32,354 bases of DNA from the NCBI GenBank assembly GCA_038042195.1, contig JBBTET010000080.1, positions 1 through 32,354 of the forward strand. Direction: 5' to 3'. Made by a program: the position numbers and the translations under genes. Positions within the stretch are counted from its first letter, which is position 1. Each line of letters begins with the position of its first letter. Of this stretch, positions 1 to 7,580 are shown in pieces. The notes beneath the pieces were generated by a model. The model was not told the DNA's origin. It worked only from the letters and a program-made list of their open reading frames with translations, and did not search any database. The stretch is from JACRIM01 sp038042195. GTDB lineage: Bacteria; Planctomycetota; Phycisphaerae; UBA1845; UTPLA1.

Positions 1-1
1 C

Positions 2-532
2 AATGAGTGGGTTCCGACAACCTATTACACGAACTACCACATCCTCGCGGGCATGATCCTGGGGCTGGCCGGGGCTGTGACGAGCCTGCTTTTCAACATT
101 GTCGGGGCGGCGATGGTTGGGAAGCATCCGCTGGAACTTATCCGCGTGTATTTGACCTTCCCGTTGGGCGAGAAGGCGCTTGAGATGGACAGCGGGTTCG
201 CGCTCGCGGCGGGCTGTTGCCTTTATCTGGGGACGGGCATGATCGGCGGTGTGCCGTTTCATCTGATCCTCAGTCGTTATTTCGGCCAGTCGTCGTTCGG
301 GGTGCGGTTTCTAATCGCGTCGGTCCTGGGCGTCGGTGTTTATCTTATCAATTTCTACGGCATCATCGCGTGGCTGCAACCAACCTTGATCGGCGGAAAC
401 TGGATCTTGGAGAAGATGCCGGTGTACGTGGCGCTGGCCACACATCTTGTGTTCGGCTGGACCATGCTTGCCGTGGATCAGTGGGGACACTTTGCCCCAC
501 CGCCCTCGATTCGCCAGGAGGCCAAGGCGTGA
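2..532 (+). CDS. Multi-span membrane protein of the cbb3 oxidase locus (5' end cut by the window)
   Basis: The frame is open from base 2, so the gene begins before the window; the internal ATG at 53 is not a convincing start because in-frame coding sequence (Asn-Glu-Trp-Val-Pro...) precedes it. The visible 176 residues contain about four hydrophobic segments separated by short loops and end in a short polar tail. No heme-binding CxxCH or other catalytic motif is visible. I do not recognise the family. Its stop codon overlaps the GTG start of the diheme cytochrome c gene, and cbb3 oxidase genes follow, so a role as an accessory membrane subunit or anchor in this respiratory locus is inferred from context only. 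Confidence 0.75.
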   Translation, partial: NEWVPTTYYTNYHILAGMILGLAGAVTSLLFNIVGAAMVGKHPLELIRVYLTFPLGEKALEMDSGFALAAGCCLYLGTGMIGGVPFHLILSRYFGQSSFGVRFLIASVLGVGVYLINFYGIIAWLQPTLIGGNWILEKMPVYVALATHLVFGWTMLAVDQWGHFAPPPSIRQEAKA

Positions 533-1554
533 AAAAGTACGGGACACTCCTGGGGATCATTCTGCTGGCGTTGCCGATTGTCCCGGCCTGTGACGATTCG
601 TCGCGGCCAGACGTGGACATGTCCAAGAAGTCGCACTTCGGCTTTCAGACCAGCATCTCCACGTCGCTGATGGAAGAGGGCAAGGTGGCGTATGCCAACT
701 ATTGCGTGGGATGCCACGGCGTGAATGGCGACGGTGTTGGTGAAGCGGCCCTCTTTCTGAACCCCAAGCCGCGCAATTTCGTGGTGGCCAATTTCAAGTT
801 CAGTTCCACGCGGTCGGGGCAGATGCCGACGGACGACGACCTGCGCCGCACGCTCAAGAAGGGCCTGCGCGGCAGCGCGATGCCGTCGTTCAAGCTGCTG
901 CCGGATCGCACGGTTGACAGCCTGATCGGATACATCAAGACGTTTTCACCCAGGTGGCAGGAGAGTGACGTTCCCACGCCGATCCCGGTCGTCGATGACC
1001 CCTATCGCAAGCTGGCCGACAAGTCGGAAGCGGTTCGACGCGGTGAGGCGGTGTATCACGGGTATGCGACCTGCTGGTCGTGCCATCCGGCCTACGTCGA
1101 AGAGAAGAAGGTGAACGAGTACATCGTGGCATTCGGGGGAATGTCACGTGAGTCGTTTCGGCCTGGAATGAAAGAGGCCGTGGGCAAGGACAATGTCGAA
1201 GGCGAGCTGCTCTATCCGCCTGACTTCCGACACGACTATGTGCGCGGCGGCATGACGGTGGACGACATTTATCGCTCGGTGTCCGCCGGAATCTCCGGCA
1301 CGGCCATGCCGACGTGGGTCGATTCGATTGACGTTGCCGGCAAGAAGCCCGGTGATCCGCCCCTCGTCTCCCGGGCGGATCTCTGGGCGATGGCCTACTA
1401 CGTGCAACACTTGATTATTCAACGTCCGCCGCTGATGGAGGAGAGCCGCGTCGTCATTCGTGATCGGGCACGGCCGATCTACCTACACGGCGCGCCGCCT
1501 AAACCGAAAGAGCAACCGGCCACGAGCCAGCCCTCGGAGAAGTTTGATTTTTGA
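529..1554 (+). CDS. Diheme cytochrome c lipoprotein
   Basis: Predicted periplasmic, lipid-anchored electron carrier of 341 residues. The GTG start at 529 overlaps the preceding stop and lies behind a strong AGGAGG at 516-521. It gives a short Lys-Lys n-region, a hydrophobic stretch and a lipobox ending at Cys21 (VPAC), which supports this start over the longer upstream frame. Two c-type heme sites are visible: Cys59-x-x-Cys62-His63 and Cys182-x-x-Cys185-His186, each followed by Met-Pro motifs that could supply axial Met ligands. The gene sits directly upstream of ccoN. Because the locus lacks a normal diheme CcoP, this protein may deliver electrons to the oxidase in its place; that role is inferred. 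Confidence 0.9.
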   Translation: MKKYGTLLGIILLALPIVPACDDSSRPDVDMSKKSHFGFQTSISTSLMEEGKVAYANYCVGCHGVNGDGVGEAALFLNPKPRNFVVANFKFSSTRSGQMPTDDDLRRTLKKGLRGSAMPSFKLLPDRTVDSLIGYIKTFSPRWQESDVPTPIPVVDDPYRKLADKSEAVRRGEAVYHGYATCWSCHPAYVEEKKVNEYIVAFGGMSRESFRPGMKEAVGKDNVEGELLYPPDFRHDYVRGGMTVDDIYRSVSAGISGTAMPTWVDSIDVAGKKPGDPPLVSRADLWAMAYYVQHLIIQRPPLMEESRVVIRDRARPIYLHGAPPKPKEQPATSQPSEKFDF

Positions 1555-1599
1555 GTCGGTTGCATTGCATCCGAACATCGTGAATCAGGAACCAACGAC

Positions 1600-3039
1600 A
1601 TGACCGCCCTGAATGTCTCAATGAATCCGCCCGCCGTGACGCACGCGACGACCGTCGATGAGTTGGTCGATCGGAAGCTGGCCCTGTGGCATCTGGTGGC
1701 GTCGCTCGTCTTTCTCGCTGTTGCGATGCTGGCGGGCTTCACGTTCTCGCTGCAGTTCCTTCAAAAGTACCCGTTCCCGGGGATCGAGTTGCTCTCGCCG
1801 GGCCGATGGCGACTGGTTCACACCAATGGCGTCGCGTACGGCTTTATTGCCAACGCATTTCTGGGTTGTTTGTATTGGGCCGTGCCGAGGCTGACGGGGC
1901 ATCGGGTCCATAGCCGATGGATGTCGTGGTTTATTTTTTGGGCGTGGCAGGCCATCGTCGGTGTGACGGCGATCGGTTTGATCCTCGGTCATGCTCAGGC
2001 ATTGGAGTGGGGCGAGACGCCGACCTATGTCGATCCAATCGCGTTCGTGGGATTGATCCTTGTGGCGGTGAACTTCCTGACGCCGATCTTCAAGGCCAAG
2101 GGGCCGATGTACGTCACGCTCTGGTACTTCATCGCGGCCTTTGTGTGGACGCCGCTTGTCTATGCGATGGGCAACTTCCTCGCGGAGTACCTCGTCGGCG
2201 GGGCGGCCGGCGGGGCGATCGGCGGACTGTTCATTCACGATCTGGTCGGTCTGTTTGTGACGCCGCTGGGCTGGGGGTTGATGTACTACTTCGTGCCAAT
2301 CATCCTCAAGAAGCCGATGTGGAGCCACGGGCTTTCACTGGTTGGCTTCTGGGGGTTGGCGTTCTTCTATCCGCTGACCGGCATTCATCATTTTCTGTAC
2401 AGCCCGATCCCGCTCTTTCTTCAACACGGGGCGGTGATCACCACCATTGCCATTGAGTTCGTCGTGACCACGGTCATCATCAACTTCTTCGGCACGCTGA
2501 AGGGGCGCGGCGACGCCCTGCGAACGAACATGCCCATCCGCTGGTTCTATACCGGAATGATCTTCTATTTCACGACGTGTCTGCAATGCTCCTTCCAGAC
2601 GACGCTCACCTTTCAACGGCTGATCCACTTCACCGACTGGGTCGTGGGCCATGCCCATCTCGTGATGTACGGCGTGTTCGGCTTCTGGCTTCTCGGCAGC
2701 ATTCTGTATCTCTTCCCGCGATTGATCGGGGCCAAGGCCTATTACAGTGAAACGCTCAATAGCTGGCACTACTGGCTCAACGCATTCGGCACGCTGATCA
2801 TGTTTACGGATTTGCTCGTGGCCGGCGTGGTGCAAGGCAATCTGTGGCGCAATCTCGCTCCGTGGGAAGAGTCATTGATCGCGTCCATGCCGTTCTGGCT
2901 GCTTCGCACGATCAGCGGAACGATGATCATTGTCGGCAACTTCATGTTCTTCTGGAATCTTTACAAGACCTGGCAGATGACGGTCGCGGCCCGACAGACG
3001 GAACCCGCCGGTCCGCGTCTGTCCCCGGTGCCCGCCTGA
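1600..3039 (+). CDS. ccoN: cbb3-type cytochrome c oxidase subunit I (CcoN)
   Basis: Catalytic subunit of a high-affinity heme-copper oxygen reductase in the inner membrane; it reduces O2 to water and pumps protons. The 479-residue protein has about 12 hydrophobic spans. The expected ligands are visible: His74 (VHTNG) for low-spin heme b, His213 and the pair His263-His264 for CuB, Tyr257 six residues before His263 (position of the His-Tyr cross-link in C-family oxidases), and Gly-His351-Ala-His353 for hemes b3 and b. The helix around His213 reads IHDLVGLF rather than the more usual HNAV form. The ATG at 1600 follows an AGGA. It lies between the diheme lipoprotein and ccoO. Confidence 0.95.
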   Translation: MTALNVSMNPPAVTHATTVDELVDRKLALWHLVASLVFLAVAMLAGFTFSLQFLQKYPFPGIELLSPGRWRLVHTNGVAYGFIANAFLGCLYWAVPRLTGHRVHSRWMSWFIFWAWQAIVGVTAIGLILGHAQALEWGETPTYVDPIAFVGLILVAVNFLTPIFKAKGPMYVTLWYFIAAFVWTPLVYAMGNFLAEYLVGGAAGGAIGGLFIHDLVGLFVTPLGWGLMYYFVPIILKKPMWSHGLSLVGFWGLAFFYPLTGIHHFLYSPIPLFLQHGAVITTIAIEFVVTTVIINFFGTLKGRGDALRTNMPIRWFYTGMIFYFTTCLQCSFQTTLTFQRLIHFTDWVVGHAHLVMYGVFGFWLLGSILYLFPRLIGAKAYYSETLNSWHYWLNAFGTLIMFTDLLVAGVVQGNLWRNLAPWEESLIASMPFWLLRTISGTMIIVGNFMFFWNLYKTWQMTVAARQTEPAGPRLSPVPA

Positions 3040-3060
3040 TGGCGAGGAGTGTTCGACTGT

Positions 3061-3783
3061 ATGTTTGAATCGAAATCAGGCATCTTTCTTATCGCCGGCC
3101 TCGGCTTCTTCGCATTCGCCTTCGTGGTGATGGCGTTGTTGCCGTGGATGATTTACTACAAGGAGCCGGAGCTGACCGTTGCGTCGATGGCGCAGAAGGG
3201 GATTGTCCCCGAGTTCGCCGATTTGGCCGAGCGATATCCCGAGCAGTTCAAGAAACACTTCGGTGAGGTGAACTACAAGACGTATGCCCAGGCGTTGCAA
3301 TTGGGCCATGACGTGTATGTCGCCGAGGCGTGCTGGCATTGTCATTCGCAGTTCGTCCGCCCCGTCTCCAATGAAGACCTTCGCTGGGGTCCGGTGTCGC
3401 ACGCACTGGAGTATCAAAACACATTGCAACGACCGGTGCTCTTCGGCACGCGCCGCGTCGGCCCTGATCTGATTCGCGAGGCTGCCCGACGACCGAATGA
3501 TTGGCACGTCGCGCACTTCTACAATCCGCTGTCCGTTCAGCCGACCTCGGTCATGCCGGCCTACTCGTGGTTCCTCGATGAGAAGGGCTATCCGAACAAG
3601 AAGGGCATGGCGGTGATCACGTACATCCAGTCGCTGGGGAGTTGGCTCCGCGAGTATCCGTACTTCGAAGGCGACGGACCGCTCGGACCGGCCGCGCACC
3701 CGGAAGAGCCTTATGGCGGAAAGCCGGTGCCGAAGCAGGTTGTTTCGTCGGACTCGTCGGCAGACTCGAACAATCCGGGATGA
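3061..3783 (+). CDS. ccoO: cbb3-type cytochrome c oxidase monoheme subunit (CcoO)
   Basis: Membrane-anchored monoheme cytochrome c subunit that passes electrons to CcoN. The chosen ATG at 3061 gives 240 residues and is preceded by GAGGAG at 3044-3049; a GTG at 3049 lies within that Shine-Dalgarno sequence and is less likely. Residues of about 5-30 form a single N-terminal membrane helix. The heme site is Cys91-Trp-His-Cys94-His95 followed by SQFVRP, a CcoO signature, and Met165 in SVMPAYSW is the likely axial ligand. The C-terminus after residue 215 is Pro/Ser-rich and probably disordered. It follows ccoN by 21 bases. Confidence 0.95.
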   Translation: MFESKSGIFLIAGLGFFAFAFVVMALLPWMIYYKEPELTVASMAQKGIVPEFADLAERYPEQFKKHFGEVNYKTYAQALQLGHDVYVAEACWHCHSQFVRPVSNEDLRWGPVSHALEYQNTLQRPVLFGTRRVGPDLIREAARRPNDWHVAHFYNPLSVQPTSVMPAYSWFLDEKGYPNKKGMAVITYIQSLGSWLREYPYFEGDGPLGPAAHPEEPYGGKPVPKQVVSSDSSADSNNPG

Positions 3784-3796
3784 GTGGAGGCGAGAC

Positions 3797-4117
3797 ATGA
3801 TTACTCGAAACACTGAATCACGATCCAAACGAATCGCCATCGCGTGCATTGCCGTCGCCATCCTGGTGCCGGCCTCTTATGGCTTTGCCGAGAAGCTCAT
3901 CCTATTCATCATGGCCGTGAAGCAGGATCAATTGGCCGGCTTCACTATCGTGCCGATTGCCAATTACTTAATTGTCACGGCGGGAATGATGTGCCTGCTC
4001 ATCTGGGCGACGCGGCATGGGATGTTTCGTGACATTGAGAAGCCCAAGTACGACATGCTCGATCGCGAGGCCGAACTGGACGACATGGAACAGCAGGCGA
4101 GAAAGAACGAACCATGA
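3797..4117 (+). CDS. CcoS-like small membrane protein
   Basis: A 106-residue protein with two predicted membrane helices (roughly residues 13-31 and 48-70). The ATG at 3797 follows GGAGGCGAG at a good distance, so it is preferred over the longer frame that would run back into ccoO. After the second helix comes WATRHGMFRDIEKPKYDML, which resembles the cytosolic motif of the cbb3 assembly protein CcoS (an Ala-Val-x-x-Gly-Gln-Phe-Asp-Asp-Leu-Glu pattern). CcoS normally has one helix and about 50-70 residues, so the first helix is extra. Its ORF ends in ATGA, overlapping the next gene. Alternative: a CcoQ-type small subunit. Confidence 0.65.
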   Translation: MITRNTESRSKRIAIACIAVAILVPASYGFAEKLILFIMAVKQDQLAGFTIVPIANYLIVTAGMMCLLIWATRHGMFRDIEKPKYDMLDREAELDDMEQQARKNEP

Positions 4118-4281
4118 CCAAGCCGCATGAGGACACAACGCCGCAGACCGATGGACGCTATCACACCTATGTGACGCACCACATCCCGTGGTACGTGCGG
4201 GGACTTTGGATCTGCTTTTGGGTGGGAGCCGTGTGGTATGTGGTGAAGTTCGCCATACCGATGGCCAAGAATTACTTCTAA
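4114..4281 (+). CDS. 55-residue one-helix protein resembling the CcoP membrane anchor
   Basis: This small gene starts at an ATG overlapping the previous stop (ATGA) and ends with TAA sharing its last A with the ccoI ATG (TAATG). The product has a hydrophilic His/Thr-rich N-terminus, then HHIPWYVRGLW followed by one membrane helix and a short Lys-Asn-Tyr-Phe end. The Pro-Trp-Tyr/Trp motif just before the helix resembles the N-terminal anchor of CcoP, where a Pro-x-Trp-Trp motif precedes the first helix. It carries no CxxCH. Tight coupling on both sides makes it very likely to be translated; its role as a mini-CcoP or CcoQ-like subunit is inferred. Confidence 0.75.
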   Translation: MTKPHEDTTPQTDGRYHTYVTHHIPWYVRGLWICFWVGAVWYVVKFAIPMAKNYF

Positions 4282-6452
4282 TGGACGCGGTTGCCTCCAA
4301 TACGCAATTGGATTCAGCGTCGTCGGCATGCGACTTTTGCCATCTGCCCGTCACGGGGGCAACACGATCTGATTCCTCCCTTTATTGCTGTTATGGCTGC
4401 CAATTGGCTGCTGAGATCACGCGCTCTCGTGGCGAGGCGGGGCAACTCAATTGGATGCTGACGCGCATGGGGCTGTCGGTCTTTCTTTCCATGACGGTGA
4501 TGATGTTCAGCATGTATCTCTATCGCCAGCAGGGCATGAGCCATGAATCGGACACGCCGCTCTCGTTGCAACTCGCCGGCGTGATGCGATACCTGTGCCT
4601 GATCTTCTCCGTGCCGGTTTTCTTCATGCTCGGCTGGCCGATCCTGACGGCGGCCCTGGAAGGAGTTCGACGGGGCGTCTATTCCACGGATGCGTTGGTC
4701 GTGCTCGGCGTTGCGGCGTCCTTTGTCTATTCTTATCTATCGACCCTGCGCGACAGCGGCGCGGTCTACTTTGAGACCGGCTGCGTGGTGCTGGTCTTCA
4801 TGACGCTGGGGCGCTGGCTTGAGGCCAATGGAAAACTCAAGGCCTCGAACGCCGTCGCGTCGCTGGAGTCACTCTTCCCGGAAAGCATCACCGTCATCAG
4901 AGAGGATACCGAGCTTTCCGTCGATACGCGGGAGGTTCGCGTCGGTGACATACTCGTGATTCACGCGGGCCAACGCATTGCGGCAGACGGTGAGATCGTG
5001 CATGGGCGGGCCGGTATTGATGAGAGCCTGTTGACCGGAGAGAGCACACCCGTTGTGAAGGAAACGGGCGATCTGCTTCGCGCTGGGACGCTCAATCTGG
5101 ATGGTTCGCTACGCGTGCGCGCCACCTGTGTCGGCCCGCAGAGCACGTTGGGGCGGATGGCGGCATTGTTGGAGGCGGCCAAGAACTCCAAGTGCGCGTG
5201 GGAACGACTCACGGATCGAATCGCGACGGTGTTCATTCCACTGGCCCTCGTGCTCGCGGCGGTCGGACTGTTTCTCGGTGTGCGACGCGGCGGAGTGGAT
5301 GAAGGGCTGATGTCGGCCATGGCGGTGCTGCTGATCGCCTGTCCCTGCGCGCTGGGCATCGCGACCCCAATGGCGGTGTGGGTGGCCTTGGGGAATGCAG
5401 CCCGACATGGCATTCTGTTTCGCGGTGGGGATGTGATTGAGACGCTTGCCTCGGCGACGGCGATCTGCTTCGACAAGACCGGCACGCTCACCACCGGGGC
5501 CGCCTCGGTGAAGGCCTTTCATACGACGGACGGATTGGCGGTCTCGGATGCACTACGAGTTGCCGTAACGCTGGCAGCTGGCTCGAATCATATTCTGTCA
5601 CGCGCCATTGTTGATTTTGCCCGTGGGGAAGGCAATGCTTCGACATCCCCGTGTTCAAGCCAGACGCTTCCAGGTCGTGGGATCGTTGGCGAGGTGAATG
5701 GGAGCGTATCAGCCCTTGGAAACGTTGCGTTGATGGTCGATCAGGCGTGTACGTTGGATTCGAGGCTACGCTCGCGCGTGGAGGCCATCCGCGCTTCGGG
5801 AGCACCGTTGGCCTGCATCGGGTGGAACGGTCGAGTTCAGGGCGTGTTTGAGTTCACCGAGCATCTGCGTCCCGAGGCGCGGGCCTCGATGGACGCATTA
5901 GGTGCTTTGAGATTGGAGCCGACATTGCTGACCGGTGATCACATGGGTCGCGCTCACGCCGTCGGTGATGATCTATCCATCGACGCAGTGGGTGAACTCA
6001 CGCCGGAGCGAAAGGTGGTGGAGATTGCTCGTCGGCAGCAGGGCCACGGCGTGGTCGTCATGGTCGGGGACGGTCTCAACGATGCGCCGGCCCTCGCGGC
6101 GGCGGACATTGGAATCGCGATGGGCTGCGGAGCGGACATTTCGCGCGAGAGCGCGGGGGTCTGTCTGCTCGGTGGAAACCTTCTTGGAGTTCCCTGGACC
6201 ATCGAACTTGCCAGGCGGACCGTTCGCACGATCAAGATCAACCTCTTCTGGGCCTTTTCATACAACGTCGTCGGCATCGGCCTCGCGCTGACCGGTCGGC
6301 TCAATCCCGTGTTCGCGGCCTTTGCCATGTTGGCGAGCAGCGTGATTGTGATCACGAACTCGCTTCGACTCAATCGCGAACCGAGCGCAGCCCTGCAACC
6401 TCCCGCCGTTGCACAGCCTCGCGTCGCATCGCTCACGGAGGCGACGGCATGA
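4281..6452 (+). CDS. ccoI: CcoI-type copper-transporting P1B ATPase
   Basis: Cu+-exporting P-type ATPase that supplies copper for cbb3 oxidase assembly; inner membrane. The ATG at 4281 shares its A with the preceding stop and gives 723 residues. The N-terminus has Cys17-x-x-Cys20 and Cys36-Cys37-x-x-Cys40, matching the small Cys-rich metal-binding domain typical of CcoI/FixI. Catalytic motifs are all present: TGES in the actuator domain, Cys354-Pro-Cys356 in the transport helix, phosphorylation Asp398 in DKTGT, and GDGLNDAP in the hinge. The last helices carry Tyr-Asn and Met-x-x-Ser-Ser, the Cu+ (P1B-1) signature. A classical ferredoxin-like HMA domain (GMxCxxC) appears absent. Confidence 0.95.
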   Translation: MDAVASNTQLDSASSACDFCHLPVTGATRSDSSLYCCYGCQLAAEITRSRGEAGQLNWMLTRMGLSVFLSMTVMMFSMYLYRQQGMSHESDTPLSLQLAGVMRYLCLIFSVPVFFMLGWPILTAALEGVRRGVYSTDALVVLGVAASFVYSYLSTLRDSGAVYFETGCVVLVFMTLGRWLEANGKLKASNAVASLESLFPESITVIREDTELSVDTREVRVGDILVIHAGQRIAADGEIVHGRAGIDESLLTGESTPVVKETGDLLRAGTLNLDGSLRVRATCVGPQSTLGRMAALLEAAKNSKCAWERLTDRIATVFIPLALVLAAVGLFLGVRRGGVDEGLMSAMAVLLIACPCALGIATPMAVWVALGNAARHGILFRGGDVIETLASATAICFDKTGTLTTGAASVKAFHTTDGLAVSDALRVAVTLAAGSNHILSRAIVDFARGEGNASTSPCSSQTLPGRGIVGEVNGSVSALGNVALMVDQACTLDSRLRSRVEAIRASGAPLACIGWNGRVQGVFEFTEHLRPEARASMDALGALRLEPTLLTGDHMGRAHAVGDDLSIDAVGELTPERKVVEIARRQQGHGVVVMVGDGLNDAPALAAADIGIAMGCGADISRESAGVCLLGGNLLGVPWTIELARRTVRTIKINLFWAFSYNVVGIGLALTGRLNPVFAAFAMLASSVIVITNSLRLNREPSAALQPPAVAQPRVASLTEATA

Positions 6453-7162
6453 TCGGCGAACTATCAGCCATCCTTGCCGGCGGATTCCTCGGCTCGGCCC
6501 ACTGCATCGGCATGTGCGGCGGATTCGCGGCGGCCATCGGGGCGGCGGACATTCCATTCTGGCCGATCTTCGCACGGCAGTTGGTGTACAACGTCGGACG
6601 AGTTTTTACCTACGCATTCCTGGGGTGCCTCGCCGGAGCGGGCGGGGGCTACCTGTCCACCATCCAACTCGGCCCGCTCAATATCCAACAGGCGTTCTCA
6701 ATCCTCGCAGGGACGATCATGTTGATCGTCGGTCTCTCCGCGCTGCGCGTCGTGCGGCTGCCGGCGTCGTGGCTGCGATACACGACCGGTCTGTTCAGCC
6801 CGCTCTTCGCGCACCTGTTAAACGCCCGTGGGTGGTCCGGCTATTTCACGGCCGGGATTGCCAACGGGTTTCTCCCTTGCGGACTTGTCTATTCATTCGT
6901 GGCGCTGGCTGCGGCGAAGAGCGATCCGCTTCACGGCATGATCCTGATGATTGCATTCGGGTTCGGCACGCTTCCCGCGATGATGCTGATCGGCTGTGGG
7001 GCATCCGTGATGACGCACGCGACGCGTGTGAAGGTCTATCGCGTGGCCGCGGTATTCGTCATCGGATTGGGCCTGATCACCGTCTGGCGCGGGTGGCCGC
7101 GAGAGGAGCCTTGCTGCCACGACGAGCCGGCGCTATCGTTGCGTGTAAGTCCTCCACCATGA
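6449..7162 (+). CDS. SafE/DsbD-like membrane protein (TauE/SafE family, cbb3-associated)
   Basis: A 237-residue integral membrane protein with about six helices. The N-terminus carries the diagnostic GSAHCIGMCGG motif of the sulfite exporter TauE/SafE / DsbD transmembrane family found next to ccoI in many bacteria. A matching NGFLPCGLVY motif lies in the second half, so a Cys pair could span the membrane as in DsbD. The C-terminus ends in a soluble tail with a Cys-Cys-His cluster that might bind metal. It overlaps the end of ccoI by ATGA. A role in copper or thiol handling during oxidase assembly is known only by association; the substrate is not evident from sequence. Confidence 0.88.
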   Translation: MIGELSAILAGGFLGSAHCIGMCGGFAAAIGAADIPFWPIFARQLVYNVGRVFTYAFLGCLAGAGGGYLSTIQLGPLNIQQAFSILAGTIMLIVGLSALRVVRLPASWLRYTTGLFSPLFAHLLNARGWSGYFTAGIANGFLPCGLVYSFVALAAAKSDPLHGMILMIAFGFGTLPAMMLIGCGASVMTHATRVKVYRVAAVFVIGLGLITVWRGWPREEPCCHDEPALSLRVSPPP

Positions 7163-7560
7163 GCCGCGCGACGATCAACTTTTTTCTCGACGGGTTTCTC
7201 TTTCTACTCGTAGTGCTATTGATGTGGTTGACGGCCATTCTGAAGTTCATCTTTCCGGTCGCATCTCAAGCGACTGGATGGAGACTCTGGGGCATGAGTT
7301 TTGATGCATGGCATCGCATTCATACGGTGGTGTTTGCCGTGTTCGTGCTGGCGGTACTGCTCCACTTAATCCTGCATTGGACATGGGTTTGCGGCTTTGT
7401 CGCGGCTCGCGTGGGGAAGTGGAGGGGACGACACCTCTCAACCAATGAAGCGACGCGCACGCTCTATGGCGTCGCAACCCTGGCTCTCATACTGTGTCTG
7501 CTCGGGATTGCGTTGTTCGCGGCGCAGTTCGCAATACGCGCTCCCGCGCCGAGCGGTTAA
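7159..7560 (+). CDS. DUF4405-type membrane protein
   Basis: A 133-residue membrane protein whose ATG at 7159 overlaps the preceding stop (ATGA). Three or four hydrophobic helices are visible. The pattern WHRIHTVVF followed about 15 residues later by HLILHWTW is the His-rich signature of the DUF4405 family, whose paired histidines suggest binding of heme b or another cofactor. It is the last gene of the cbb3 operon and converges with the pectate-lyase-like gene 20 bases downstream. Function is unknown; an electron-transfer or oxidase accessory role is inferred from the histidines and the operon. Confidence 0.8.
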   Translation: MSRATINFFLDGFLFLLVVLLMWLTAILKFIFPVASQATGWRLWGMSFDAWHRIHTVVFAVFVLAVLLHLILHWTWVCGFVAARVGKWRGRHLSTNEATRTLYGVATLALILCLLGIALFAAQFAIRAPAPSG

Positions 7561-7580
7561 TGGAGATGGGACTTCGCGCA

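Noticed and set aside
6409..7158. Long N-terminal extension of the DUF4405 frame back to 6409
   Set aside because: That stretch overlaps the SafE-like gene in another frame and is Arg-rich junk. The ATG at 7159 overlapping the SafE stop is the real start.
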